DNA from: Telopea speciosissima
Lineage: Eukaryota; Streptophyta; Magnoliopsida; Proteales; Proteaceae
DNA length: 64,000 bases
Assembly (NCBI RefSeq): GCF_018873765.1
Contig: NC_057925.1
Coordinates: forward strand, 12,039,568 to 12,103,567
Direction of reading: 5' to 3'
Notes under the pieces: generated by a model
The model's input: only the letters and a program-made list of their open reading frames with translations
What the model was told of the DNA's origin: nothing
Databases searched by the model: none
Shown here: one piece after another, positions 49,815 through 61,534 of the stretch
Numbering within the stretch: the stretch's first letter is position 1
How the letters are laid out: each line of letters begins with the position of its first letter
Translations under genes and position numbers: made by a program

Positions 49815-50605
49815 ATGAAGATGGAGGAGAAAGGAAGAGGAATTGAAGCTCTTGGGAACAAAGTTAAGCCCATTTAGCTGGAGAATTATATGGGTATTGA
49901 AACTGAAGGGAATCGAATACGATTTCATAGAAGAAGATCTGAGAAACAAGAGCCAATTGCTTCTCTCGTCTAACCCAGTTCATAAGAAAGTTCCAGTACT
50001 CATTCATGGTGGTAAAGCCATACCTGAGTCAATAATTATTCTCTTATATATAGAAGAGACATGGTTAAAGAATCCCATATTGCCCAATGACCCTTATGAG
50101 AGATCACAGGCCCTTTTTTGGGCTAAATTTGCAGATGAGAAGGTGAGGGCTTTCTTCAATTCCTAGCTAGAATTTGTTTTCATTCTTAATTTTCCTCTCT
50201 CCAAATTATATGATAAAAATTGACATGGGTTTGTTGTTCTTAATTGGTAAGTTCTTGCCGGAGATTGAGATGGCTTTCAGTTCTACTGGAGATGATCAGG
50301 TGAAAGCGGTAGAATTAGCAACAGAGGCTTTAGAAGTACTTGAAGGAGAGATTAAGGGGAAGAGATTCTTTGGAGGTGATAGAATTGGGTTTGTGGATGT
50401 TGTGGTTGGTTGGATTGCTTATTGGTTAGAGATGGTGGAAGAAGCTGCTTGTTTCAAAGTATGGAATTCCAAGAAGTTCCCTTCACTTCATTCATGGATG
50501 AACAACTTTTTGGAAGTTCATGTCATTAGGGAGAACCTTCCATCTCCTGATGATTTGCGTTCTTTTTTTCATGATCTTCGGCAAGTTAAGTGTGGGATTC
50601 ATTGA
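49815..50605 (+). pseudogene. Tau-class GST, copy 2, frameshifted at its start
   Basis: Paralogue of the GST at 2160-2964, with exon 1 at 49815-50142, the same 109-bp intron and exon 2 at 50252-50605. One extra A near 49830 puts the ATG at 49815 out of frame; translation from it stops within about 20 codons. The correct frame has a stop just upstream and no ATG anywhere else in exon 1, so a normal protein could only come from a non-AUG codon such as the TTG at 49843. The catalytic [14 protein letters not shown] and PES residues and the C domain are otherwise preserved, and the C terminus differs slightly (VKCGIH). It is probably a recent pseudogene; an assembly error is the alternative. Confidence 0.8.
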
Positions 50606-51509
50606 CTCAAGAAATTAAATAACTCTCTCTCTCTCTCTCTAGGTTTGTATGTATTTTAAGCTTGTAGAAGCCAATTTTTTTTTAAATAAAATATGGATAA
50701 ATCTGTCCGATCTAGACTGATACAGGCAATCCGGATCGATATTGACTGAGAACCTGAGACCAATCCTGTATCTGATACCGATTCCTAAAACTTTGGTCTT
50801 TACTAATGGTCCTGCTCTACTTGGGGCATTATAAGCTCACCACCCTCCTTAAGTCTTTCATCGCCATATGGACTAGAAAATTTGTGATTCATGATCCTAG
50901 GCATCAACTAAACTAGTGAAATGGTATTAAACATTAAACCACATGAGGGAAAAAGATATTAGACATTAGACCACATGAGGGGAAAATGTCTCTAAGGGTA
51001 TTTATGACAATAGATGGGTTGGGTAGGCTTTTTACAAGAACCATACTTAAAGGAACTTTTTAAATGACATCTCCATAAGTGTATTTAAAATTTGATACAT
51101 TCTTTAATTGCCTCTTGTATTATTCTCAAAAATCTTTAAGTCAGGGATAAAAAGGGTTTTCAATATTTATTTGAGAGTGACATATCATAAGTTATTATTG
51201 TATTGCATATTTTTCGAATACATAAAATGACATCATATTTTATCCTTGTTGAAAGAACAAATGTTATACACCTAAAGGATAAAAAAGTAGGGTTCCAATT
51301 TTTTTATTTTATTTTATAAACAAGGCTACAAATAATTTGGCACCTTAAGAAGGGTCAATAACAAAATCCCATACTAAAATACCTTTTTCCCTTATTAAAT
51401 TGGGCAGGTGAGCAAGCTATATATGTCCTCTCTTGCTCCTGGAGACACTATTTGTTCATTGCCAGCTCATCATGAGATATTTAATTCAAATCTTATCATC
51501 AATACATCT
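50606..51509. other. Intergenic, matches 3047-3927
   Basis: AT-rich, with a CT microsatellite and a GATC-rich fragment (50695-50805). No gene seen. A short local duplication (ATTAAACCACATGAGG-like words at 50932 and 50967) is specific to this copy. Confidence 0.5.
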
Positions 51510-52730
51510 AATTATCTATTTGACTGACACCCTCACGTGGGACCTTAATCGACTTGACCAGGCTGCCCCTGGTCTTGCCCATACAATATCCCTCATCCTT
51601 GTCTCAGGAAGTCGATGACACGTGGTGGTGCACCCTGGCCACGATCCGTTTTAGCACTAAAAGAGTTGCTAATTTTCTCAACTCTATCTCCACTAAGCAT
51701 GATTTGTCTTCTGTCAATTGGTGGAATTTTTTTTGGAAACTTGATTTACTCCCTATGTTTAAAAATTTTTTCTAGCGTGTATTAAGTGTAGGAATTTCAG
51801 TTAAGGATATTGTGTCGAAATGGATTGAGATCAATCCCACTTGTGCTCTCTGTGGCACTTGTGATGAGACCCTCTGGCATATCTTACTCTCCTGTGATTG
51901 GATTAAACATATCTGGGCAAATGGTCCTCTGGGTCTCAGAATCGAGTTTCTCAACCACCCATCTTTGGAACATTTCTTCTTCTCTACTTTTCTTTCCTGC
52001 AGCCTCGACAAGGGCTCACTCATTTGATTTTTTTCTGTTTTGATAATAACTTGCTATTGTATTTGGGATTTTAGAAACAATTTACTGTTTAAGGCTACTA
52101 CTCCTAGTCCATTATTATGGATGAAAAAAGTTGCTTTCTGGCTGCAGGAACTCCAAGTTTCTCCCCCTACACTTCACCTCTCCCTGTAATCAACTCTAAT
52201 GATGAGGATTTCATCCTTTTATCCATGCCTGATTTACCTATTTTGGATTTTGCTGTTTTGCTATGCGTAGGATTTGACTCCGCCAATTTGAAATCCACGG
52301 GCTGGGCCGTTGGCATTTTGATAGGTGGCAAACTCTTTTTGGAAAGTGTTGCTTTCATTAGGGAACATTATATTTTGGAATCTAAGTTGACTGGCATTTT
52401 TAATGGACTAATTTTGGCACAAAAGAGGAGAGTGAAGCTGAAAGAAGTTTGGTGTGATGATAAATACTTGCCTGGACTTCTTCCAACTCCATCCCGACCT
52501 GCTGACTCTTTTTTTGTAGATATCACAACTATCTAAGGATGTTTCTTTCAGACAAATAGATGATATCAGCATGTTAAATTGGCTGAAATCCAAGGCCCTT
52601 GTAGTTGCTAATCAGAACGTCCCTTGTATGATTGAAAAGTGAACTAGTTTGCCCCCTTTTTAATTTTATAAAATTTCCTTTCTTTCACAAAAAAAAAAAA
52701 AAAAAAAACAAAAAAAAAAATTATCTATTT
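51510..52730 (+). mobile_element. 5'-truncated L1-type LINE tail, copy 2
   Basis: Same insertion as 3928-5143, with the AATTATCTATTT repeats at 51510-51521 and 52719-52730 and a long A-rich tail (52688-52720). Here the open frame is broken: a frameshift near 51605, a stop in the FWRLL region near 51776, and another shift near 51950. This copy has decayed further than copy 1. Confidence 0.92.
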
Positions 52731-53329
52731 TGGAAATTTATTTCCTTAATTTAATACATAATTATTTATTACCAAAATCACTTACTTTTTATAAGATTAT
52801 CAAGACTAAGGGTGTCAATCGGTTCGGTTTTGATCATTTGGTTCGATTTTGGTTTGGTTCTATGAAGTGATAGTGTGATCCAAATCCGAATCGAGAAGTG
52901 CCTCAGTTTTAGAATTAAAGCCAAATCCAAACCTACTCGGTTCGATTGGGTTATTGTTCCAATTCGGGTCTTGATACGATTTTAATTCGGTTATATAACT
53001 CAATTCCCATTCCTTTTGTTAAACAGTTCTACTATTTGGCTTTAAATTCCCAGTTACCAAAAGTCCTACACATGCTCATCTTGTATTTTTGGGCCTTACA
53101 ATTTTAAATGCACACTTTGAAAGTTCATTTAATTAAAAAATTATAAAAAGTTGGAACTTGGAATTTTTGGAGAGACGAGGAGTCATAGAGAATAGAGATA
53201 GTAAAACCTTTTAAAAATTAGAGAAGGTTGAAACTTGGAACTTCGGAGGGTAAAGAGTATCCTGCAACATAAGAATGAAGAAATAAAGCATTAAAGCCTA
53301 AAGGTCAACTGTCATACTAAAATACCCCA
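52731..53329. other. Intergenic with GGTTCGGTT-rich repeat
   Basis: Counterpart of 5144-5740; the repeat lies at about 52812-53000. No gene seen. Confidence 0.5.
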
Positions 53330-53451
53330 CTCCCCATCCAGCTGCTCTCTAGTGCACTTGAGGTGTCCTATGCACATCGTGCGGTTGGGGGGCTTAGATC
53401 CACACCACCGCATGCATGCTGGTGCAGTGGCGTGTGGACCGAGACCTCTCT

Positions 53452-54019
53452 AGCCAGACTAGGGCTACAACAGGGTCGGGTTGGGCCTGGCTTTTTAAAA
53501 CCCTAGCCCAACCCTGAGTCCCCTTAGCTGGGCCTAGGCCCGCCCTGACCCTAACTTAGGGCCTAAATACCTTGACCCTAACCCTGACCCTGACGGGCCA
53601 AGCCCAACCCAAGCCCGCCCTGATTGGGGCTTGGCCTAATGGCCCTAGCCCTACAGTAATTAAATTAAAATAACAATTCTAGAGAAGATGTGAAAGAGGA
53701 GGCTTGAACCCAAGACCTTTCGATAACAATTGATTTTTTCACAACACAAACGGCCAAGTGCCCTATGCACTTGTTTATATTAGTAATAGTTTCTATTTTT
53801 TAATAAATAAAGAAATTTCTTCAGTGCCAAAATCAGGATAAAAAATCAGGGTCAAAATCAGGGTCGGGCTGAGCCCGAGGTCTCAACCCTGACCCTGACT
53901 CAGGGCCAGGAATTTCTGGTCCTAACCCGCCCTCAGGACCAGAAATCTTAGCCCAGGCCCTGTTCGGGCTCAGGTCAGGTTCGGGTCGACAAGGCCAAAC
54001 TAGCAGCCCTAAGCCGGAC
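53452..54019. mobile_element. hAT-type MITE, 552 bp, with 8-bp target duplication
   Basis: The element at 53460-54011 starts TAGGGCTACAAC and ends TAGCAGCCCTA, with short inverted ends. It is flanked by AGCCAGAC (53452-53459) and AGCCGGAC (54012-54019), an 8-bp duplication with one difference. Copy 1 has the single empty site AGCCGGAC at 5888-5895. The interior is GC-rich with GGCCC/GGGTC words and no transposase. It sits inside the older MITE equivalent to 5741-5955. Confidence 0.9.
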
Positions 54020-54069
54020 GATGTGCGCGGGAGAGGAGTTCAATCCCTCCCGTTCCTTCATCTTCAACT

Positions 54070-54255
54070 AAAATACCCTGGATCTTCATCGCCCCAGTAC
54101 TGGGGCGGTCAAGTGTCATCATGCGGCTGGAGCACCAGCCATGTGTGCACGGTGGGGCCCACTGTGCACACATGGCGGTGCCCCAGCCGCATGATGCGCA
54201 CTTGACCGCCCCCAGTACCCCCAGTACTGGGGGCGATAATTTTACAAAATACCCC
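54070..54255. mobile_element. Foldback (Mutator-like) MITE, about 166 bp
   Basis: Between AAAATACCCT (54070-54079) and AAAATACCCC (54246-54255) lies a near-complete palindrome with arms of about 65-75 bp (ATCGCCCCAGTACTGGGGCG... and its complement) around a centre near 54150-54165. Copy 1 has an uninterrupted AAAATACCCC at 5946-5955. A transcript would fold into a long hairpin. Confidence 0.85.
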
Positions 54256-56198
54256 ACCCTTCTCCGTTCTCTTTACTATTGATTGACGGAAAACAACAAC
54301 AGGAGAAATCTGGATTGAAGCTGAGTGAGGTGGAGAGCAGCGAAAGAGTTAAAGGCAGAGGAAGGTCATTTGTCACCTGAGAGGCGAAAGGGGGCAGCGG
54401 CTTCCCTTCTTCTTATTCATCGTCGTTTCCACATCAAAATTCAGAATCAGAATCAGATAATAAAAACCAGAAAGAGACGCAGAGAAAGAGATAGACCTCA
54501 CGCGCAGAACATTTTCTATTCTGGCACAGTTGATGATAACGATAATTAGTTCTACTTTTTTCCTTTGCTCTTCTAGTTCTTCCTCGCAATCCAAGTAGAA
54601 AACGCACCAAATATATTTTGCTCGATTGACTACCGATTCTGAGGAGCTCCAGTCATCCTGAGCGGCGCCACCACCTTGTCTACCAAGAAATGTAAGAAAA
54701 ATCCCCAACCACCACGAGCACCTCTCCCCACTAACCCCTCTTCTCGTCTCGGTTATTTCTTCTTCTTATTTTAGTCCCTACTACCTACTGTTTAGTTTAT
54801 TTTTTGCTTCTTGGTTTCTACGTTGGGTAGTCAAACTGTGTCTCTTCTTTAAGCTGATATATGGCAACACATATAGTATTACATATATTCACTTGTTTAT
54901 CTCCCTGAATCTGGAAGGAGCTAGAGAGATCGAGTAGATATCCTGTTTAGAAGCATTTCTCTTTCTCTGTGCTTGTTTCTACTTTCAAAATCCAATCTGA
55001 GCTGCTCTATATCTGGAAAAGGGCAAAGGTGAGCTCAGAACCTTTTTTCCCCATTAAAATACCAATTTTCTTCTGTTATTTAGCTAATTGAGTTGAGGTT
55101 TCCAGATATTCAACTAAGCAAAGTCATTCAGGTTTTACCTCTTATTAGTTTACTTATTCTACAGATCCTTTCAATACAGTGTATGTCTCACATATGGGCA
55201 ATAATATCAAACTATTTATTGAAATCAAGGTTTAGTTCAATATTTGATAACCTTAGAGTCAGTCAATCCTACATATCAAGATGGTGATATAAGGCTTGAT
55301 TTCTCTTATGCACCTATCTCTCTGCAAATATTGAGAGCCACATGTGACTGTAAATCTGAAGATGTTCTGACAATTTTAAGCATTTTATCAAGCACAATCC
55401 AACTCCTTTAGGGTAAGAAGTCAAATATATTCAAAATAACTACCAATGTGATACGAGCTAAAACAACCCACATATGAGAAAGAAAAGATAAGAGTTCCCT
55501 TAAGATCAGGAAAGGTAGTTCTAGATAAAATTGTATTTGTTGGATCATTTTGAACATGTATGCTGAAAATCATTTTGGTTATCTGCTTAGCAGTGAATAC
55601 TTAAAAAGGATTAAAGACTTCATTGTACATTGGTTCATCAAGTGCAAGAGTGTTTCTATTTGGGTCTTTTTTTTTTTTTTTTTTTTCTGGTAATATTTTC
55701 CATTTGGGTTCTTAATTACATAAGAATAAAAAAAAGTTAAGGCATCAATATAAATATATAGATATTTATTAAAAAAAAAAATTGTTTGAGGAGCTCCATG
55801 GTTATCTTAATTTGATTTTTGTAAGGACCAAAGATGAATATTCAAAACAAACAGAATGTCAAAACTAGGCCTCTTTGCCTCTGTCAGTATTCATCTACTT
55901 TAGAAATTGTTCACTGATGCTGTCCTGTTACACTTTGAGGGTGTCCTGGAAATAGTATCAGTATTTTCCAGAATTATGAATGATATCTTCCAATTTTTGT
56001 ACTTCAGGAACAGTAATGAAATGGAATCCCCAATTGATACATTTTTTTTTTTCATATAACTTGTTTAACATGTATGACAAATAAAATGCAGTATATGGTC
56101 TTATAGATGGTCTGTCGCGACTTTACTTTCTTCACAAAAGATGTATCTGACAATATGTTTTTCAATATTTCCTGTTTCAACTGTGAAGTGCATATACA
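54256..56198. other. BAHD upstream region, copy 2
   Basis: About 99% identical to 5956-7896. The same donor-like sites are present and no coding region is supported. A T-tract near 55668-55686 is longer than in copy 1. Confidence 0.4.
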
Positions 56199-57641
56199 AT
56201 GCAGAGTGTACACAGTACTTCAGCAGATATGGCTCATACTAATCCAGTGAAGGTACTGGAGCATTGCAAAATCTCTCCACCACCGGGATCTCTCGGAAAC
56301 AAGATCCTTCCCCTCACCTTCTTCGACATTTTCTGGTTGCCACCCTATCCCCATGTGAAGGCCCTTTTCTTTTCTGAATATTCTTACTCTATGCACCACT
56401 TCAAAAATACCATATTTCCCAACCTTAAACACTCACTTTCCCTCACACTCCAGCACTTCTATCCGCTTTCCGGGCATCTAGTATGGTCTCAAGAATTATC
56501 CGAGCCCGAGTTCTGTTACATTGATGGAGACTCTGTCTCCCTAACCTTGGCAGAATCAGATGGTGATTTCCACCATCTCTCAGGCAATCATGCAAGAGAT
56601 GTCAATCAATTCCATTGTCTTGTCCCTACGCTTACCCCGTCATCCATGGTTGATCCTGAATTTTCAATTCCACTTTTGGCTTTGCAAGTAACAGTGTTTC
56701 CAAACTCTGGCATTTGCATCGGAGTAACTGCTAGTCATGTAGCCCTTGATGCTAGGACCCTTGTCCACTTCATGAAGTCATGGGCATCAGTTTCTAAATC
56801 AGGAGTTGATTCTTTGCCACTAGACTCTCTGCCATTCCATAACAGGAATGTAATAAATGATCGGAAGGAGCTCAAGACGATTTACTTGAATGAGATTAAA
56901 AACCTCAGAGGAACCATTGAACAGAAAAGATCTAAGGTTTCAGACAATCATATGGTCCCATCTGACATAGTCCAGGCAACATTTGTTGTGAACCAAAACG
57001 ATGTCGAACGACTGAGGCAATGGATCTTGGCTATACGTAAGAAGGATGAGGATCAGACATCAATCACCCTATCACATCTATCAACATACACTATAATTTG
57101 TGCACACTCATGGGTTTGCTCAATTAAATCGAGATCAATCGATGGTGCTGCTGGTAAGAGTCAAGATATGGAGATCTTCCTCATTGCCATGGACTGCCGC
57201 ATCAGGGATCGCCTGGATCCTCCAGTTCCAGAAACATATTTTGGAAATTGCTTGATAGGTTGTGTTGCAACAGTGAAAAGGAGTGACTTAATGGGAGAAG
57301 ATGGGATCAGCATAGCAGCAGAAGCGATCACAAAGGCAATAAAGAAGCGATTGGATGATGGAGTACTGAAAGGAGCAGAGTACTTGATGTCTGAGATGAG
57401 TGCAGCAGTAACTAAGGAGCCTTTTGCAGTTGCAGGATCTCCTAAGTATAGAATATATGATACAGATTTTGGGTGGGGAAGGCCAAAGAAGTATGAATCA
57501 CTCAGAGTTGGTGGGAGACTTATCTCACTTTATGACTGCAAAGATGGAGAAGGCAGCCTGGAAGTTGGGGTTGCTTTCCCTAAGCTTCAAATGGATTATT
57601 TTTTTTCTCTGTTTTACAGATTTCAGCCTAATGCTGCCTGA
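56199..57641 (+). CDS. BAHD acyltransferase, flavonoid/phenolic-glycoside malonyltransferase-like
   Basis: Single-exon gene for a 480-residue BAHD acyltransferase, the usual length. These soluble enzymes transfer an acyl group from a CoA thioester to an alcohol or amine. The catalytic motif HVALD is at residues 180-184, YFGNC at 347-351 and the structural DFGWG at 423-427. The N terminus has LPLTFFDIFWL. YFGNC and the overall layout place it with anthocyanin/flavonoid-glycoside aromatic acyl- and malonyl-transferases; donor and acceptor cannot be told from sequence. The second methionine, at residue 11 (56229), starts MAHTNPVKVLEHC, which fits the family start better than M1, so the true protein may be 470 residues. 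No TATA box could be assigned with confidence. Its copy at 7897-9335 is broken. Confidence 0.93.
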   Translation: MQSVHSTSADMAHTNPVKVLEHCKISPPPGSLGNKILPLTFFDIFWLPPYPHVKALFFSEYSYSMHHFKNTIFPNLKHSLSLTLQHFYPLSGHLVWSQELSEPEFCYIDGDSVSLTLAESDGDFHHLSGNHARDVNQFHCLVPTLTPSSMVDPEFSIPLLALQVTVFPNSGICIGVTASHVALDARTLVHFMKSWASVSKSGVDSLPLDSLPFHNRNVINDRKELKTIYLNEIKNLRGTIEQKRSKVSDNHMVPSDIVQATFVVNQNDVERLRQWILAIRKKDEDQTSITLSHLSTYTIICAHSWVCSIKSRSIDGAAGKSQDMEIFLIAMDCRIRDRLDPPVPETYFGNCLIGCVATVKRSDLMGEDGISIAAEAITKAIKKRLDDGVLKGAEYLMSEMSAAVTKEPFAVAGSPKYRIYDTDFGWGRPKKYESLRVGGRLISLYDCKDGEGSLEVGVAFPKLQMDYFFSLFYRFQPNAA

Positions 57642-58591
57642 TAGATTGTTTTGTTCCAAGTAAAGTACATTCTCATTTCTGATGAGATTTTCTAATGGCA
57701 TCTTTGGCCAAATTAATAATGTTTAAATAAAAAAAACCTTAAGATATTCTAAGTTGAATTTCCTATGATATGGTGTGGTGGACATAAGCAAAAGCCCCCA
57801 CCCAATACATGAGTGGGTAAAAGTTTTATTGGTTAGTTTTACAAGTACTTCAGATTCAGGGAGTCTAGGTGAAGTCCACAGTTTTCATGTGTCCACCAGC
57901 CCCTGTTACAGGAGATTGGAGGTCTGGTGGGTGACAACCCCCTTGTAAGCAATTACTAGATAATAACAAGCTTGAACACATTCTTCCAACTATAATATAA
58001 TCAATTTCCTCCACTTGTAAACATTTTTTAGGAACAATAGCAACTACAAATTGATCTAATGGCACTTCTCTCTGCAGATAGAAATCCCAGATGAGTGGAA
58101 AAAATGAGAACCTAATTGGATTTACTCAACCAAAGTAGCTGTATTTTATGGTAAATGTCTACTTGGAAGAAATTCCACCAGAAGACTAAACTATGAGATG
58201 CTGTTAAATGGCTTACTTGGGTAATCCTGTCAGGTTTAATGGTATCAAACAGAGCAACTTATCCTAGATTTAAATATTAACTAATAGTGATAAAAGTGGG
58301 TTTTCTCAGATTAGGCTGAGTAAGCAACTACACTCATAATATAATATCTTTCAAAACGTCTTCCCCACCCTCACCCTCTCTTTTTTCCAAAATCATTCTT
58401 TCTAGTTTTGTAACCAGGCCACACAAACAGAGTGCAAGAGAGTTAAGGTTAGCAATTTCCTCTACTAAAAATAGATGGATCATATTTCTCACCTAAATCA
58501 ATAGATTACTAGAAGGAGAATGGATGAAATCTCCTGGGCTGACATGACATATATGGCAAAGTAGAAGTAGAATGCAACTCGTTCATGAGAA
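57642..58591. other. Intergenic; BAHD 3' flank
   Basis: Counterpart of 9336-10287 with about 2-3% differences by eye. No supported gene. Confidence 0.5.
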
Positions 58592-59018
58592 AAGGGTGTC
58601 ATGTATGTCTCGAATTCTTGGACCCGTTTCGAAGAATGACCCACTCCGATAGTTTTTGGTGGCAACCCGAATGGAATTTTTTTCTGAGATTTGTGATGGT
58701 AGCAGAGGGCTTGGGCCGATGGATCGACCTAGATCCGATGGAGGAGTATTTATGTTCCTTACCCGCTTTATTGTAAGGAGTGTGTAAGATTTGGGGTTTT
58801 TCATTCTAGGGTTTTTGGGTGAGAGTTGCAGCGCCGTTTTGGGTGTTCTTGAGATCTCCATTGTAATCTGTCTCCGTTTTACATAGTGAATCATCTTCGT
58901 CTTCGCTCGCGGACGTAGCACACCATACTGGTGTGTGAACCACATTATATCTCTGTGTCCTCTTGTTTTGTTCTTGTTTCTATTTGCTGTTTTTGTTGGT
59001 GTTTGCTATAACAAAGGG
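58592..59018 (-). mobile_element. Copia-type solo LTR (fossil)
   Basis: A 417-bp sequence (58597-59013) starting TGTCAT and ending ATAACA, flanked by the 5-bp duplication AAGGG (58592-58596 and 59014-59018). Copy 1 has the single site at 10288-10292. It contains the ACGTAGCACACC/GTGTGTGAACCAC type of block found near the 3' end of copia LTRs; by that criterion the LTR may in fact read on the plus strand. It is a single LTR left by recombination and holds no coding sequence. Confidence 0.88.
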
Positions 59019-59214
59019 GAAGTGACATGAGAATAAGGCAAACAAAAACGTTCAGTTTGGAACTTTGTACACCAAAGATTCCTAGTCAAAGTTATCAAGT
59101 TATCATAATTGAAGACTAAACAAATGGCCAAGCCAAAGCAAGTGAACTGAGTACACAGCATAATTGGTTTTTTGAACCAACTGCGAAGGCAAACCTCAAA
59201 GAGATGTAAATAGG

Positions 59215-59600
59215 GATGCAAGTTTAGACCTGTCAGCCGAGCCCACCATGACTTGCCCTGAGCTTGAATGGTCTGGGCTGAGATATCCGGCCCCTGAGGG
59301 GTGGGTAAGGCCTGGGATTTATTTGCCCTGAGTCAGGGTTGGGTTTGGGCCACGGTTGAGGCTTTAGGTTGAGTTCGGTCCGTCCCAGCCCGACCCTGTC
59401 TTCTTTTTCTTCTTCCTTCTTTCTCTTCTTTCTTCTTCTTCTCCCCGGCCTGGCCCAGCCCCTTCTCACCCCCCCATGATCAGGGCCAATCAAGGTCAGC
59501 CTGGCTCGGTCCTGAGAACAAGTCAGAGTTGGGTTTTTCAGGCTCTGAGTCAAGATTGGACCAGCCCTTGGCCCAACTAAGGGAAATCAGTATTGGACTG
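59215..59600. repeat. GC-rich hAT-MITE-like repeat, copy 2
   Basis: Counterpart of 10488-10870, with the same GGGATGCAAGTTTAGACC start and CTT-rich microsatellite. Non-coding. Confidence 0.6.
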
Positions 59601-60024
59601 GGATAAAAATCCTCTCCAATTTTTAATCTTGCAGTACCTGGCAATGCTACCTTCATTGTGCAACAAGTGGCACAAGATGATCTAATGGCCAAGAATGGTT
59701 TGCACCATTTCATGAAACTCTGCCCGTTTTGGCAATCAGATCCTCTCAAACCGAGTAGATGGCAAACCCAAAAACGAAGGAATAAGAAAAATAAAATAAA
59801 ACGCAGAAAGAAAGAAGGAAACACTTTCAAATGGCAAGCTTCCCTCTCTCGGTTCATCTTCTTCCTTTCTTCCCATCGTTGGAGAGCTGCAGAGGTTACA
59901 CCAGATCTACTTTCCTTTTTATTTATCTGCAACAATGGCATTTTTTTGGGTGCTTGTCTTTTCTCTTATCATAGTATTTTCAGGACAATGACCGACTTGA
60001 GTTCTTCGTTGGTTGCTTGCCTTC

Positions 60025-61140
60025 CTTTCATCTCCTGGGGAAGCTTGTCCATGAACTTGACCTCATAGAAGGGCGCCTTGGGCTCATGAAGGAGAAGTAA
60101 ACATCCTAGAACTTTTTCCCCTGCACTGCCGTCCCGTAGAATATACTTTGTTCCGTCTTCATCGCCACCGGCACTATCCGATCACTTAGCTTTGCGGAGA
60201 GCGCATTGAACCTGAGCAGGAACGGTTTCGCTAATGGGTCATGGTTGACCATGTATCCTTCCTGTTAATCAAATTTTCACCATCATCATCGTCTGAATTT
60301 TATCTTTGGGAATTGAGGGGAAACACCTAGATCTTTGATTTTTGTTTTCCGCTATGATTATCATTACTATGGATTCGAAACAAGGTTAGTGGTTCTATCT
60401 CTGATTCTCTATTATTTGTTTGATTGTATTCTTAAACATCCTATGGAGATCCTGGCTTTTATGATTTTGTCCCTATTTGAATCAAACTATTCTAACATGA
60501 ATTTCCTTTATAAGGAACTAAATCATTAAATTGAAACAACCCAGAAAACCAAAAATAAAAATAAAAATAAAAATTTATCCTTTACGGATCAAAATGTAGG
60601 TTTGTTAGGTGAATGACATTATTACAATCACTACTTCTACTTTTTAATTGGTCATAGAGGGACCAGAATTCAGAATTGTCCCTTCTCTGTTTCATTTTCC
60701 AACCTGGTGGATGTAGCTGAAACTAGAAAACGAAACAGAATGGACACATTATTTTCGCCATTAAAATTGAATTAAATCCTAAAGTACGAATCTTGCAAAG
60801 GGACATGTAACGATCTCCCAAACCCAGGATGAGGCAAATCATGGTCGGTGAATTCCTATTTCCTTCAATAGAGCCAATTTCTTCAGCTCTCAGACTAACA
60901 CTTCGGGCTTCTTCACGAATCCAGTGGCTCTCCCAGTCTTGGGGTTCACCTCGATCTCCGTTCCAAGCATCTTGATCCCTTATCTCCTCCCAAGAAATCC
61001 TTCACGAACGGCTCTACCATCACAGTTCGGTTGGCAGTGACCACCACCTTTCTCTTGCACTTACTAAGCACGTTCCAACTGTTCAAAGTTTCAAAGCTTT
61101 GAAGTCTTCTGTTCTGCTTCAGAGAACTGTGAACTATGAA
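60025..61140 (-). pseudogene. GPAT gene fragment, copy 2
   Basis: Same captured fragment as 11305-12375. On the minus strand the N-terminal HAD-like part (CKRKVVVTANRTVMVEPFVK) lies at about 61060-60990, and the GRATGFVKKP part at about 60935-60905. The C-terminal segments (LLRFS, VPVAMKT, KFMDKLPQEM) lie between 60230 and 60030. Small indels separate the pieces, and extra sequence follows the KKP block where copy 1 continues PGVLVG. Not functional. Confidence 0.75.
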
Positions 61141-61248
61141 CTAGGACAGGGAAGATGGGGGAGTCTCTGCGATTTGAAAGTGTTTCCTTCATTCTGCGTT
61201 ATATTTTTAATCTTTTCTCTACTTTCTATTTTTTTGAGTTTACCATTA

Positions 61249-61534
61249 CCATCTACTAGGGATGTAAAGGGATCGAATTTGGCTCGGATAGTGCTATAGT
61301 TGCACCTGCATCCGATTAGTTTTTGAACGGATTCAGATAGTGCTAAACGGATACGGATATGGATACAGATCAGATATTTTATTCGTTTACATGTAAATAT
61401 AGCTTTTCGGATAATTATAGCCTATCCATATCCGCATCCGTTTAGCTTTCGGACAGATTCGGATAGTGCTAAACGGATACAGACATGAATACGAAAACGG
61501 ATTTCGGCTATTCATTTACATCTCTACCATCTAC
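61249..61534. mobile_element. hAT-type MITE, 270 bp, with 8-bp target duplication
   Basis: CCATCTAC at 61249-61256 and 61527-61534 flanks an element with ends TAGGGATGTAAA and TTTACATCTCTA. The interior consists of repeated GGATACGGATATGGAT/AACGGATTCGGATAGTGC-type words. It sits in the right arm of the Pack-MULE-like element. A truncated copy at the same place in copy 1 (12501) shows that it predates the segmental duplication. Confidence 0.92.
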
